Of a DNA stretch of 64,000 nt, positions 1 through 8,350 are shown piece after piece. A model generated the notes under the pieces. The model worked only from the letters and a program-made list of their open reading frames with translations, was not told where the DNA came from and searched no databases. Position 1 is the stretch's first letter. Every line of letters begins with the position of its first letter. Origin of the DNA: Rhabdophis nuchalis (Eukaryota; Chordata; Lepidosauria; Squamata; Natricidae); contig CM077645.1 in NCBI GenBank assembly GCA_039707465.1, positions 160,091,003 to 160,155,002 of the forward strand, written 5' to 3'. The position numbers were made by a program, and so were the translations under genes.

Positions 1-2887
1 GCAACTTTCAGAGTGACTCCAAAAGTTGCTACACCATTAGAATCTTTATGTGAGTAAACATAAGAGCATACATGCAAAATAATAATTTTAGCTGTTTTAC
101 ATTTTAATTAAAGTTAGATAAATTAAATCTAGTTTTCACCCTTTTTGAGAATGATGTCATTGTTCATAAAAATAATTGCCTTATGGCACAAAAGACTCAT
201 GGCCTTTATATATAGAAAATTACTATCCAGGTCATAAAAGCCAGCTCTATTTAATTAAGATTTTGCATTCCTGCCACTCTTGAGTACTGAAAGTTGCATG
301 TGGAAAACAAAAGGCAGGATAAAAATCTAAATAAATAATTAAAGAACAGAAAGAGGATAAAATAATAATAATAATAATAATTACTAATAATAGTACTGCC
401 ACATCCTAATCAACATTACACTGTTGAAAAAAATCTCACAGTATGGACATTTGAAAAACTGGATTGCTTCCAGTAACATATTGCAAATTATAAAGTTCTG
501 ACCCAACTGTCTTAATATATGGTGTATTTATAGTTTGTGATTGGCTGCATAATATGTAAGTGTATTTATAGTTTGTGATTAGCATCCTGAATCCTAATAA
601 GGTAAGCAAAATTCGACCAGCTGTATCTTTTACAAGTCTTGCTCAGAATCACTGAAGAACTCTGCAAACCTGGCTCATATGGTCCAAAAATTAAAGAATG
701 ACACATCCCAGCATGACGATTTCTCTAGTTTCTTTTTAAAAATAATAATAATATTCATTATAGCTACCCATGCAACCATGTCATGGAAACCAAACAGAAG
801 TTTGATTATTTTCTAATGAAACTGCATCTGAGTTTTGGAAGATGAAGCTTTTTCAAGTCAGAAGCTACACCTCTTCCTATAGTTGTATATGTCAGATGAC
901 AACATATACTTTGCCGGTAGGAAAGGTGGACACTGTATTTTCAAATTAGAAATTTCAGTTTGCATTTTCAGCAGTGCCGTGTGGACTTTTCTGACAGGGA
1001 ATCACAAAGCATGGAACAGGCACAAAATCTATGCTTCATGTAGCCTGAGATATGACCAAAGCATTTCTGCAATTCCCTTGTTCTTTTATTACGATGAAGT
1101 AGATTGTAGAGCAGCTCACTCCTTTGGTGCCACCGAGACAATCTGTTACAAAAAGGCAGAGCCAAAAGTTGACATCCATGTCATAAACAAGTATCCAACC
1201 TTGTTTCCAAAGTTGATAGAACCATAAGAATTGTTTTTATTTGACCTTCTTCTTCTTCTTCTTTAAATCTTACTTCTGCCGTTGTCTCTAAAGAATATTC
1301 ATCAACAAGGTGGCCCTGAAAACTTACAGGGAACTTCTAAAGTAGCTTTGTAGGCTTACTGCTACCCAGAAGTTCAATTAAAGCACTCAAGGAGTTAACA
1401 GAATCCTCTGTAGAATGTTTGCTTTCTTCTGTTTGAAATCAAACATCTGATCTTTATCTGAGGTGACAGGTTTAATGCCTTTCTTCTCTGACAAATTTTG
1501 AACTGAAGAGGAATGCAAACATATATCGGTGTGGTTTTTAAAGTGTTCATCAGAGCAAGCCAATATTGGCAGCATCGCTTACTAATAAACAGCAGAGCCA
1601 AGAGGTGGTGTCATGAGCTTTTAAAAATTAGATAAATTATAGTCTTGACATCATTTACATAAATTTGGTGGAATTTGCTATAGGTCAGGTAATTTGCTAT
1701 AGGTCAGGATTTGGATTCAGGAAAAATTATCAATGTTCTCATATTTGTTTTTATTTGTTTTTGTCATGGAATGTAGTGCCCTAAAAGGTTGCCATTTTTA
1801 AAGTAAGGGACAAAACATACTGAAAATGAGCCAGAATGTTTTTCCACATAAAGTAAGGCAAATGAGTAAAATTATACAGGAGAGAAAGCAGGATAAACAT
1901 TAAAGGAAAGACCTAAACATAAATAGAAATTGCAAAAAGGTCAATGGATTGGAAAGAAACAAAGTTAAGATGATCTTAAAGTCATCGATGCTACAAGATA
2001 AAAGTATCTCAAATTAAGGAAATGAATACAATGAAAAAAATTAATAGAGACATTATAGTAGTTGGTTCAGAGATTAAAATGTCTGCTATGAACTTCATGG
2101 GCACATGCAGTTTTCTTACATAATTCTGACTAAAAAAAGAGAAGTCATTTTGCAGAAGGACTGGCTGGAGAAATGTTGCCAGTAGAAATAAAGGCTAACC
2201 TGCCTATCCACATAATTCTGTGTATCAAAGCCAATCAAATAAAATTGCAGTGAACAAACCCAGGAGGCACTTTTCACTTGCATCCTCCCAGCATCTGCTA
2301 CCTAAGCCAACATTAAGTTAATGCTAGGGCTGCTGGCTGTATGAGAGGTCATGATGCCGTGATTAAGATGTCACATTAGGAACAGGAGAGCCCAGGTTTT
2401 AATTCATGGAAACTCACTGATGACATTCAGTCATTTTTAACCAAACTGCTACCATTGGGTAGTTATGGCGAGGGAAAATAGGAAAGAGTTCAAAGTAGGC
2501 CACTTTGAACTTCTAGAAGAAAAGTGAGATCACTCTAACAAACAAATGAATAATTCAGTAATGTAGAGTACTTATTCATCTATGGACAGAGATGTGGTGG
2601 ACTGGATTCCTGGCATCTTGTCCCCCCCCCCTTCATTGTTCTACAATTCCTGGAGAAGAGCCAACATAGCAAATGGTACCATTATCTATTTTAATGCAGA
2701 AAAAGGCCTTTTTAGCACTGGTTTAGCCAAGCAGAAAAAAGTGCCAGTCCTCCTGTCTCTTTCCATTCCACCATTAATTTAACCAAGGGGGGGGGGGTAC
2801 CTGAAAAGGTTAAATCCATCCATAGCGAGAGAGTTGAATTCAGTAAGCAATGCAAGTTTTTATTAGGGGTATCAAAGGTAAAGGACC
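1..2887. other. Mostly unique AT-rich sequence, no gene recognised
   Basis: I see no recognisable exon, repeat family or RNA gene here. Small features are an (AAT)n tract near 360-382, a 21-bp exact repeat at 522-542 and 560-580, a CTT run near 1247-1263, and an 18-bp tandem duplication at 1672-1689 and 1691-1708. Reading frames of 60-115 codons are present but have no known domain and look like chance ORFs in AT-rich DNA. Confidence 0.5.
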
Positions 2888-3106
2888 CGCAGTGTCCTGG
2901 GGTCATGTGATCACCTTCTGACAAGTAAAGTCAATGGGGAAGCCCAATTCACTTAATCACCATATTACTAACTTAACAACTGCATTGATTCATTTAACTA
3001 CTGTGGCAAGAAAGGTCATAAAATGGGGCAAACTTGACTTAAGAATTGTCTCGTTTATCAATGGAAATTTTGGGCTTAATAATGGCCATAAATTGAGAAC
3101 TAGCTG
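2888..3106 (-). mobile_element. Truncated mariner-like MITE (family M)
   Basis: This is the reverse complement of the element seen nearly complete at 42886-43257. Shared blocks include the 'gtcaatggggaagcc' region, the 'ggcaagaaaggtcataaaatggggc' region and the inner 'tttgggct' terminus. Only about half the element is present. It ends near a TA at 3107-3108, as expected for Tc1/mariner-type insertion. The superfamily is inferred from the TA and the small palindromic ends. Confidence 0.7.
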
Positions 3107-3420
3107 TATACACATATACAACAGAGAGAAAAGGGACAGAATGAAACAGACAATGGCTAATATATGCAGGTTACAACTTGGATGCATCAAAATGCATCAA
3201 AATCAAATGTCTAATTCACATCTAACTTTCAGTTTTTCACAGATTTCTCTTTTCCCCCCAGATCTCCACTCCTGCATTCCTGGAAATTTGGAGTACTGCT
3301 TCCCTGGACTTGAAGCCAGAAGCGATGCCACAACCTCCATAGTTACAAGTTACAATATGGACAAAATGGAGATGCCCTTTTCTCTTTTTAAAATAACACT
3401 CTAAGAAAGGATTCTTCAAA

Positions 3421-3519
3421 CTTGGCAACTTTAAGGTTTATGGACTTCAAGTCCCAGAATTCCATAGCCAGCCTTGCTGGGAGTTGAAGTCCAAAAGTCT
3501 TAAAAGTTGAAAAGTTGGG
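3421..3519. mobile_element. Small palindromic MITE, copy 1
   Basis: The left arm (ggcaacttta...ggacttcaagtcccagaattcc) is the approximate inverse of the right arm (gggagttgaagtcc...ttaaaagttg), so the unit folds into one hairpin. A second copy lies at 50052-50157. The family is widespread in reptile DNA as far as I recall; its superfamily is not resolved here. Confidence 0.6.
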
Positions 3520-4529
3520 AGGAACCCCCCACCCCCCTGCTCTAAGACAATGAAACTTTGTTGTTCCTGATTGGTGCCAAGAGTTTTATTTTTCCAGGCT
3601 GATGATCCCTGCCCATAGTCTAGATTGATAAATTAGAGATAACTGACAGATTGAGTTATTTTTTCCCCCTTAAACTATTTCATGTTTTCAATTTCTTGGT
3701 ATGGGTTTCCCCCCATTTACAACAAATTCAACTGAATCTGAGCCAATACATTGAAAATAATATAGCATGGCTCTACCCAGAATCAATTTTGGCTTGATTG
3801 TACTTCTCCAATAGGAAATGCAAAATTACTCAATGTATGCATTCTGGGAACCTCTAAATGGAACTGCCGCAATTGTAGTTTATTGGGATTAATTTTGAAA
3901 GCTCTGGAGAATTCACAATTGCCCTTGCATCTATACTGCTGAATGGCACTAATCAGAAACAACATAATTCTATTCCTGAACCAGTTGCTATTGTTGCCAA
4001 TAAAAGTGGGGGCAGCCACGTGTCATGTTGCAAATGGGCTGCCTCTGTATATTTGAAAGAATGCCTTCTCCTACATACAGTATATTCTATTATAATGGAT
4101 AAAGAAAATATGCCAAGGATTTCTATTTTGCAAGATGTGCCTGATGACAGCATGGTCAAGGGCTTTCTTTGTCGTCACAGTTACACTCTGAAACGTCTTG
4201 TTGAAACAAATCATGCATATTACCTTTGTTTTTGCCTTTGAAGGTCAAAACAAGACCTTCCTTTTTTGGATATTTTTAACGACTTAACCACTTTACTGTA
4301 CATTGTATTCTTCATGCTGTTCCTTCATTCTGTTTATTATTCCTATGTTTATTACTTTGTTTTATTGCTTTTTGAAGGCATTTTATCTAAGAGGTTTTTT
4401 TTGTCAGTCATTTGAGCATGAAAACCTGTTAGAGCAATAGTAAATTGTCTTACTCTAGGAAGTAGTAGGGAGAGTGTATCTACTTGTCTGTCTATCACAA
4501 GGAAAAGGATTCCAGAGGATTGACAAACC
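3520..4529. other. Unique sequence, nothing recognised
   Basis: AT-rich intergenic sequence lies between the palindromic MITE and the Penelope-like element. No domain, RNA gene or clear repeat was recognised. Confidence 0.4.
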
Positions 4530-4667
4530 TGGAAATTTGAAAGATGCAAGGGGTCCTTGGTGGTCTCTGAATTTGTTTATTTTCTAGCAGATGTTTCATT
4601 ACCCAAACTAGGAAACATCATCAGTGCTAGCAAGGAGTGTTGTTTGCTGTCAGTTTATATTCTAGTG

Positions 4668-4801
4668 CAGGGGCGTTAAACTGCTGGCCCGCAGGCCAGA
4701 TGCGTTACATGCAGGCCATGCCCACCCCAGCTTCGCGAAGGGGGAAAACGTTGTGATATGTGACCTGCTTGTAATGTGATGCCAGGAGTTTGACACCCAT
4801 G
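4668..4801. mobile_element. hAT MITE (family H), copy 1, 134 bp
   Basis: The termini caggggcgttaaact and agtttgacacccatg are inverted repeats. A perfect 8-bp target-site duplication, TTCTAGTG, lies at 4660-4667 and 4802-4809. Eight-base duplications and CAGGGG ends are diagnostic of hAT elements. The MITE is non-coding and sits in the 3' part of the Penelope-like element, so it is younger than that element. Confidence 0.9.
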
Positions 4802-5040
4802 TTCTAGTGGCTTGTCTATCAATGTTGGTGGAGGTAGTCTTAGAGATTCTTTGGTTGGTCTGTTTGCTGTTGACTTCTTAGTCAGTTTTCTTTATTAGGG
4901 TATTGCTTACTTGATTGATGGTCTGATGTTAACCTTGGAGTTAATCTATGCTGATCTGGGTGCTGATTGCTGGTTGAGAAGTGCTTGTCTTTTTGTTCTC
5001 TTTTTTGGCTTGGGTGATCATCTCTTTTGCATAGATGTTG

Positions 5041-5271
5041 TTAATGTCTATGTGTATATTGATGGCTGATTTGCCAGAGTGCCAGGCTTCCGGAAATTCC
5101 CTGGCATTTTTTGGACTTGGCTTGGTCTAGGATGGTCACATTTTCCCAACTGAAACTATAATTAAATCTGTCTATATGTTGTGAAATTAAAAATTTTTCA
5201 TCATGTCTTCTGACTTCTGGTTGGTGTTTGTGGATGCATTCTGCCAGTTTTCTCCCTGTTTGTTCTACATA
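5041..5271 (-). pseudogene. GIY-YIG endonuclease fragment of the Penelope-like element
   Basis: The frame reads YVEQTGRKLAECIHKHQPEV, then RRHDEKFLISQHIDRFNYSF, then a WENVTILDQAKSKK block before it degrades. In PLEs this region nicks target DNA for RT-primed insertion. The GIY half lies on the far side of the 963-bp foldback insertion, at about 6237-6270, so the domain cannot be made from this locus. A longer frame running through this region to 5454 is an accident of reading into the inserted element. Confidence 0.75.
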
Positions 5272-6234
5272 CCGTGTTTCCCCGAAAATACAACAGGGTC
5301 TTATTTTCTTTTGACCCTCCAAATGTTGCTTGGGCCTTATTATCAGGGAGGGCTTATTGTTTTGGTGTTGCCGGGCGGCTGCTCCTTTGCGAGCAGGTTC
5401 CTGAAGAGCTGGGCACAGGCTCAGGGGCGAGATACCATACTCATGAGCAGCCACCCGGCAAACCCCCTATCCAGCCAGACAGAGCACCATTCACTGACCT
5501 AGGGAGTATCCCTAAGGTGTCAAGCCACCTGGTGCTCTGCCCACCCCCCAGCTCCCGCAGCTTGGCACATTCGGGATACTCCCTAGGTCAGTGCATGGAG
5601 CTCTGCCCAGCTGGAGAGGGGGTTGTGTGAGCATCTGTTTTGCCCCCAGCTTGCATGCCTCCCAGCCTCACCATGCCCTCGGTCAGCTCTCCTTGCAGGA
5701 CCAGGGCACCGTCGCCACTGCTGCAGCCGTTGCCAAGCTCCGAGCAAAACTTCTTCAGCCTGTCCATAACCATAGAGCACACTCTTAGAGTGGCGGTTGC
5801 TGAAAGAATCGGAAGCCGAGTTCCAGAGTTTGGAAGCCAGAGAAGACATTTTGCTCAGAGCTCGGTGGGGGCAGCAGGGGCAGTGCCGTGGTCCTGCAAG
5901 GAGAGCTGACCCAGGGTATGGTGAGGCTGGGAGGTATGCAAGCTGGGGGAAGAACAGGTGCTCACGCAACCCCCCTCTCCAGCCGGGCAGAGTTTCATGC
6001 ACTGACCTAGGGGGGTATCCCAAATGTGCCAAGCTATGGGAGCTGGAGGTGGGTAGGCAGAGTGCCACATGGCTTGGGGCCTTCGGGATACTGCTAGGTC
6101 TGTGAGCGGTGCTCTGCCTGGCTGGAGGGGGTGTCCAGGAGGCTTATTTGGGGGGGGGGCTTATATTTTTGCCCACCTGAAAAATGTGCCAAGGTTTTAG
6201 TTTCAGGACAGGTTGTATTTTAGGGGAAACATGG
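5272..6234. mobile_element. TA-flanked foldback element (family F), copy 1, 963 bp
   Basis: The ends are ccgtgtttccccgaaaat and attttaggggaaacatgg, flanked by TA at 5270-5271 and 6235-6236. The interior is GC-rich and is one long imperfect palindrome. About 5577-5745 pairs with about 5868-6010, and outer arms from about 5465 pair with sequence up to about 6130, with the axis near 5790. Several overlapping frames on both strands come from this GC-rich palindrome and are not genes. The TA target suggests Tc1/mariner-type mobilisation. Further copies with the same ends are at 20979-21480 and 21766-22022. Confidence 0.85.
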
Positions 6235-6308
6235 TAGTGGTTGTAGATGACACCTTTTTTTTCTGCTGGGGTTGTTGGGTCTTTTGATCTGCTTAGGATG
6301 ATTTGAAG

Positions 6309-7166
6309 AGACTTCCGGTTCCGGCTCCAGCGGCGACGGGCGAGCCTAGGGCTCGCTCACCGCTTTGTTTCTTTTCCTGCCCCCCCACGGGGGCGAGACG
6401 CCCCATTTTTGGGGGTCTCCCGTAAAGCCGGCTCGCCTGGGTCGTCCTCCCCCAGCGGCAGCTGGGAAGCGACCCTTGTCCTCGGCTTAGGTGGAGGAGG
6501 ACATGCTGCGGGGGGTTTCCCCTTCGCCAATGGCGGGCGGCATCGTTTTGAAAATATGAAGAGAGCTGGCCGTCTGAGTCGGAAGGCTCCCCGGGGCTTC
6601 GGCTGCGAGGGTGAAAGTGAGTGGTTTTAAACATTTTTTTTCCTGCTGTCAGCCTGGGCTGAAAGAACTTGGATGGGGGTGTCTGCTTGTTAAACCCCCC
6701 CTCGGACTAAAGCGGCACTTAAGAATGGCTCCTCGCTGCGAGGAAGCGGATATCTTTAATCTGGACTGTTTGAAACAAGGGAAAGTGGTCTGCGGTTTGT
6801 CTTTGAAACAATGTATCTAGGTCTGGCTGATTTGAAACATTTTTTTTTACCACTCTCTCCTTCTGGCTCTGAGTCTGGGCGGTGGAAATGGCTTCTCTTT
6901 GTCCCTGAATGACTATTTTACTTATGGAAAATTTCCAGCGTCTCTTTGTGATTTGGACTCCCTCTGGTTACTAAAGAAGAATTTTTTTTGGGATTTGTGA
7001 TTTCTTTTCTGGAGTGCCTTCGTTATTATACTTATTGAGTTGGAAAATTGTTTCTCTCTTGGTTCCTGAACTTTACAACCCTGATCTGAACTTTTGGCTC
7101 CTGATTTGCCTCAACAGCCCCACCCAAAAAACGCCATTTTAGTGGCATGGATTTTAACAGCTAATC
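6309..7166 (+). promoter_or_regulatory. 5' UTR / probable internal promoter of ORF1-only LINE copy 1
   Basis: The first 350 bp are CpG-rich, starting gacttccggttccggct, and grade into T-rich sequence before ORF1. LINEs carry internal promoters in this position; promoter activity here is inferred. A conserved block just before the start (acccaaaaaacgccat) is also present in copy 2. Copy 1 has a five-codon upstream ORF at 7147-7164 whose stop lies 2 nt before the ORF1 start; copy 2 lacks it. Confidence 0.6.
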
Positions 7167-8015
7167 ATGGCACAAGAATCAGCACTGGCAAGCTTAGACC
7201 TAAGGATGGCCTCTCTTGAATCTGTTATACAAACTTTGGTACAAGAAATCAAGGCCCAGAGGGCAGAAAATATCAACTTTAAAAAGGAATTATTGGACAC
7301 ATGGAAACAAGTGCTGGAGAACACACAGAAGAATGAAGAACTGGAAGGGGGGCTGGCGGGGGCTAAGGGAGAGATTAAAAATGTTACTAATGAGGTTGTG
7401 GAAATAAATGGGCATGTGTCTAGGATTGATATGGAAAGGATGACATATTTTTTGAGATTTCAGAATGTTTCTGAGGAATCTGGTGAATGTCTCCCTGAAC
7501 TCATGAGCACAATTATAGCAGACTATTTACATAAACCTAAGGATGAGATCAGGGGGGACATTGACCTAGCCTACAGAATAAACTCTGCATATGCCAGGAT
7601 AAATGAAGTACCCAGAGAGATACATGTTAAATTTGTTAGAAGGTCAACCAGAGAGGAAATCTTGAAAGTGCAAAGAGGAGGTCCGTTAATTTACCAACAA
7701 AAGGAGGTTGCCATCCTAAAGCAGATCCCAAGAAAGATTAGAGAAGCAAGAAGGAAATTTTCCTTCTTGTCTAAAAAATTGTTTGACCACGGGATCTGGT
7801 TTAGGTGGGTGATGCCCGAAGGGATGCTGGTGTTCTGGGAAGGAGGAAGAGTGAGGATTAAAACAGTTGCTGAGGCGGAAGCCTTTCTTAAAAAACATTC
7901 CTCTGTCCTGGGGGAAGATCCAGGGGGGGCAGGGGGGGCCACAGCCCCGCCCACTGGGGGCCTGGAAGGAGAGACAGAAGATACAATTGCCAAGAGACTT
8001 AGATCTAAAAAATAA
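7167..8015 (+). CDS. L1 ORF1p-like RNA-binding protein, 282 aa, intact
   Basis: This LINE ORF1 protein would trimerise, bind element RNA and act as a nucleic-acid chaperone in the retrotransposition RNP. Residues about 10-90 look like a coiled coil rich in E/K/L heptads. Residues about 95-175 resemble the ORF1p RRM (YFLRFQNVSEESGECLPELM ... PREIHVKFVRRSTREEIL). Residues about 175-245 resemble the C-terminal domain (ILKQIPRKIREARRKFSFLS ... MPEGMLVFWEGGRVRIKT). A low-complexity glycine-rich segment and a basic tail, KRLRSKK, end the protein. The ATG at 7167 aligns with the start of copy 2. The 284-aa product of copy 2 matches closely from about residue 55 onward but diverges in the N-terminal coiled coil. 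No ORF2 follows. It is a retroelement protein, not a host gene. Confidence 0.9.
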   Translation: MAQESALASLDLRMASLESVIQTLVQEIKAQRAENINFKKELLDTWKQVLENTQKNEELEGGLAGAKGEIKNVTNEVVEINGHVSRIDMERMTYFLRFQNVSEESGECLPELMSTIIADYLHKPKDEIRGDIDLAYRINSAYARINEVPREIHVKFVRRSTREEILKVQRGGPLIYQQKEVAILKQIPRKIREARRKFSFLSKKLFDHGIWFRWVMPEGMLVFWEGGRVRIKTVAEAEAFLKKHSSVLGEDPGGAGGATAPPTGGLEGETEDTIAKRLRSKK

Positions 8016-8279
8016 CTTTGCCTTGATTTTTTGAATAATATTGTAGAATATAACATGTGCATCTGGATTTTTGTAAATGACTGACAGCATAGAACTGAGA
8101 ACTTAGAAATATGTACTTGCTTTCACTTTGTAGTGTATGGAAAATGTTTTTTATTAATGATTTATTTTGATGTCCTGGTAGGGCCGACGACTTTGATGTG
8201 CATGCTCTCAAAATTTCTTTGTATCCCTTACCCTATCCTATTGAAAAACTGTAAAACCAATAAAACTTTTTCAATATAA
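8016..8279 (+). other. 3' tail of ORF1-only LINE copy 1 with AATAAA
   Basis: The tail aligns along its length with the tail of copy 2, including a gggcc(g/a)acga block, 'ctctcaaaat', a 'cttaccctaycc' stretch and the terminal aataaaactttttcaatat. AATAAA is at 8259-8264. There is no long poly(A) tract; the element ends directly in the short A/T motif next to the duplication. Such a conserved 3' end is where a partner reverse transcriptase would be expected to start copying (inference). Confidence 0.75.
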
Positions 8280-8350
8280 AGGATGATTTGAAGGACTCTA
8301 GTTGGCTTGAAATACACATAAGGATGGCGTTGGCTTTGAAAGATGCATAA

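Larger units (their letters stand above)
6309..8279 (+). mobile_element. Full-length ORF1-only LINE (HAL1-like), copy 1
   Basis: The unit has a CpG-rich 5' UTR of 858 bp, one ORF (ORF1), and a 264-bp 3' tail ending in caataaaactttttcaatat. A 14-bp target-site duplication, AGGATGATTTGAAG, lies at 6295-6308 and 8280-8293. A second full-length copy with the same termini, same tail and near-identical length lies on the minus strand at 46405-48373. No ORF2 (endonuclease/RT) or trace of it lies between ORF1 and the tail in either copy. Two independent copies therefore share this reduced structure, so it is unlikely to be a one-off deletion. It is inserted in the GIY-YIG region of the Penelope-like element. 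Confidence 0.9.
4530..8350 (-). mobile_element. Penelope-like retroelement (PLE), 3' part, split by three insertions
   Basis: Read on the minus strand with the insertions removed, the pieces join in order. 8330-8294 encodes YVYFKPTRVLQ. 6294-6237 encodes SRSKDPTTPAEKKGVIYN. 5271-5041 encodes YVEQTGRKLAECIHKHQ followed by a basic/aromatic tail. The FKPT motif, a GIY-like GVIY and a YIG-like YVEQTGR are hallmarks of the C-terminal GIY-YIG endonuclease of PLEs. The untranslated 3' end reaches about 4530. The upstream RT domain is not convincingly seen, so the right border is approximate. The insertions are a hAT MITE (4668-4801), a foldback element (5272-6234) and an ORF1-only LINE (6309-8279). 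Confidence 0.75.

Noticed and set aside
2934..3404. 156-codon plus-strand frame
   Set aside because: Its first third is a mariner-like MITE read through; the rest has no domain.
5272..6105. Several overlapping 60-160-codon frames on both strands
   Set aside because: They lie in a GC-rich palindrome, so both strands stay open by composition; no domain and inside a foldback MITE.
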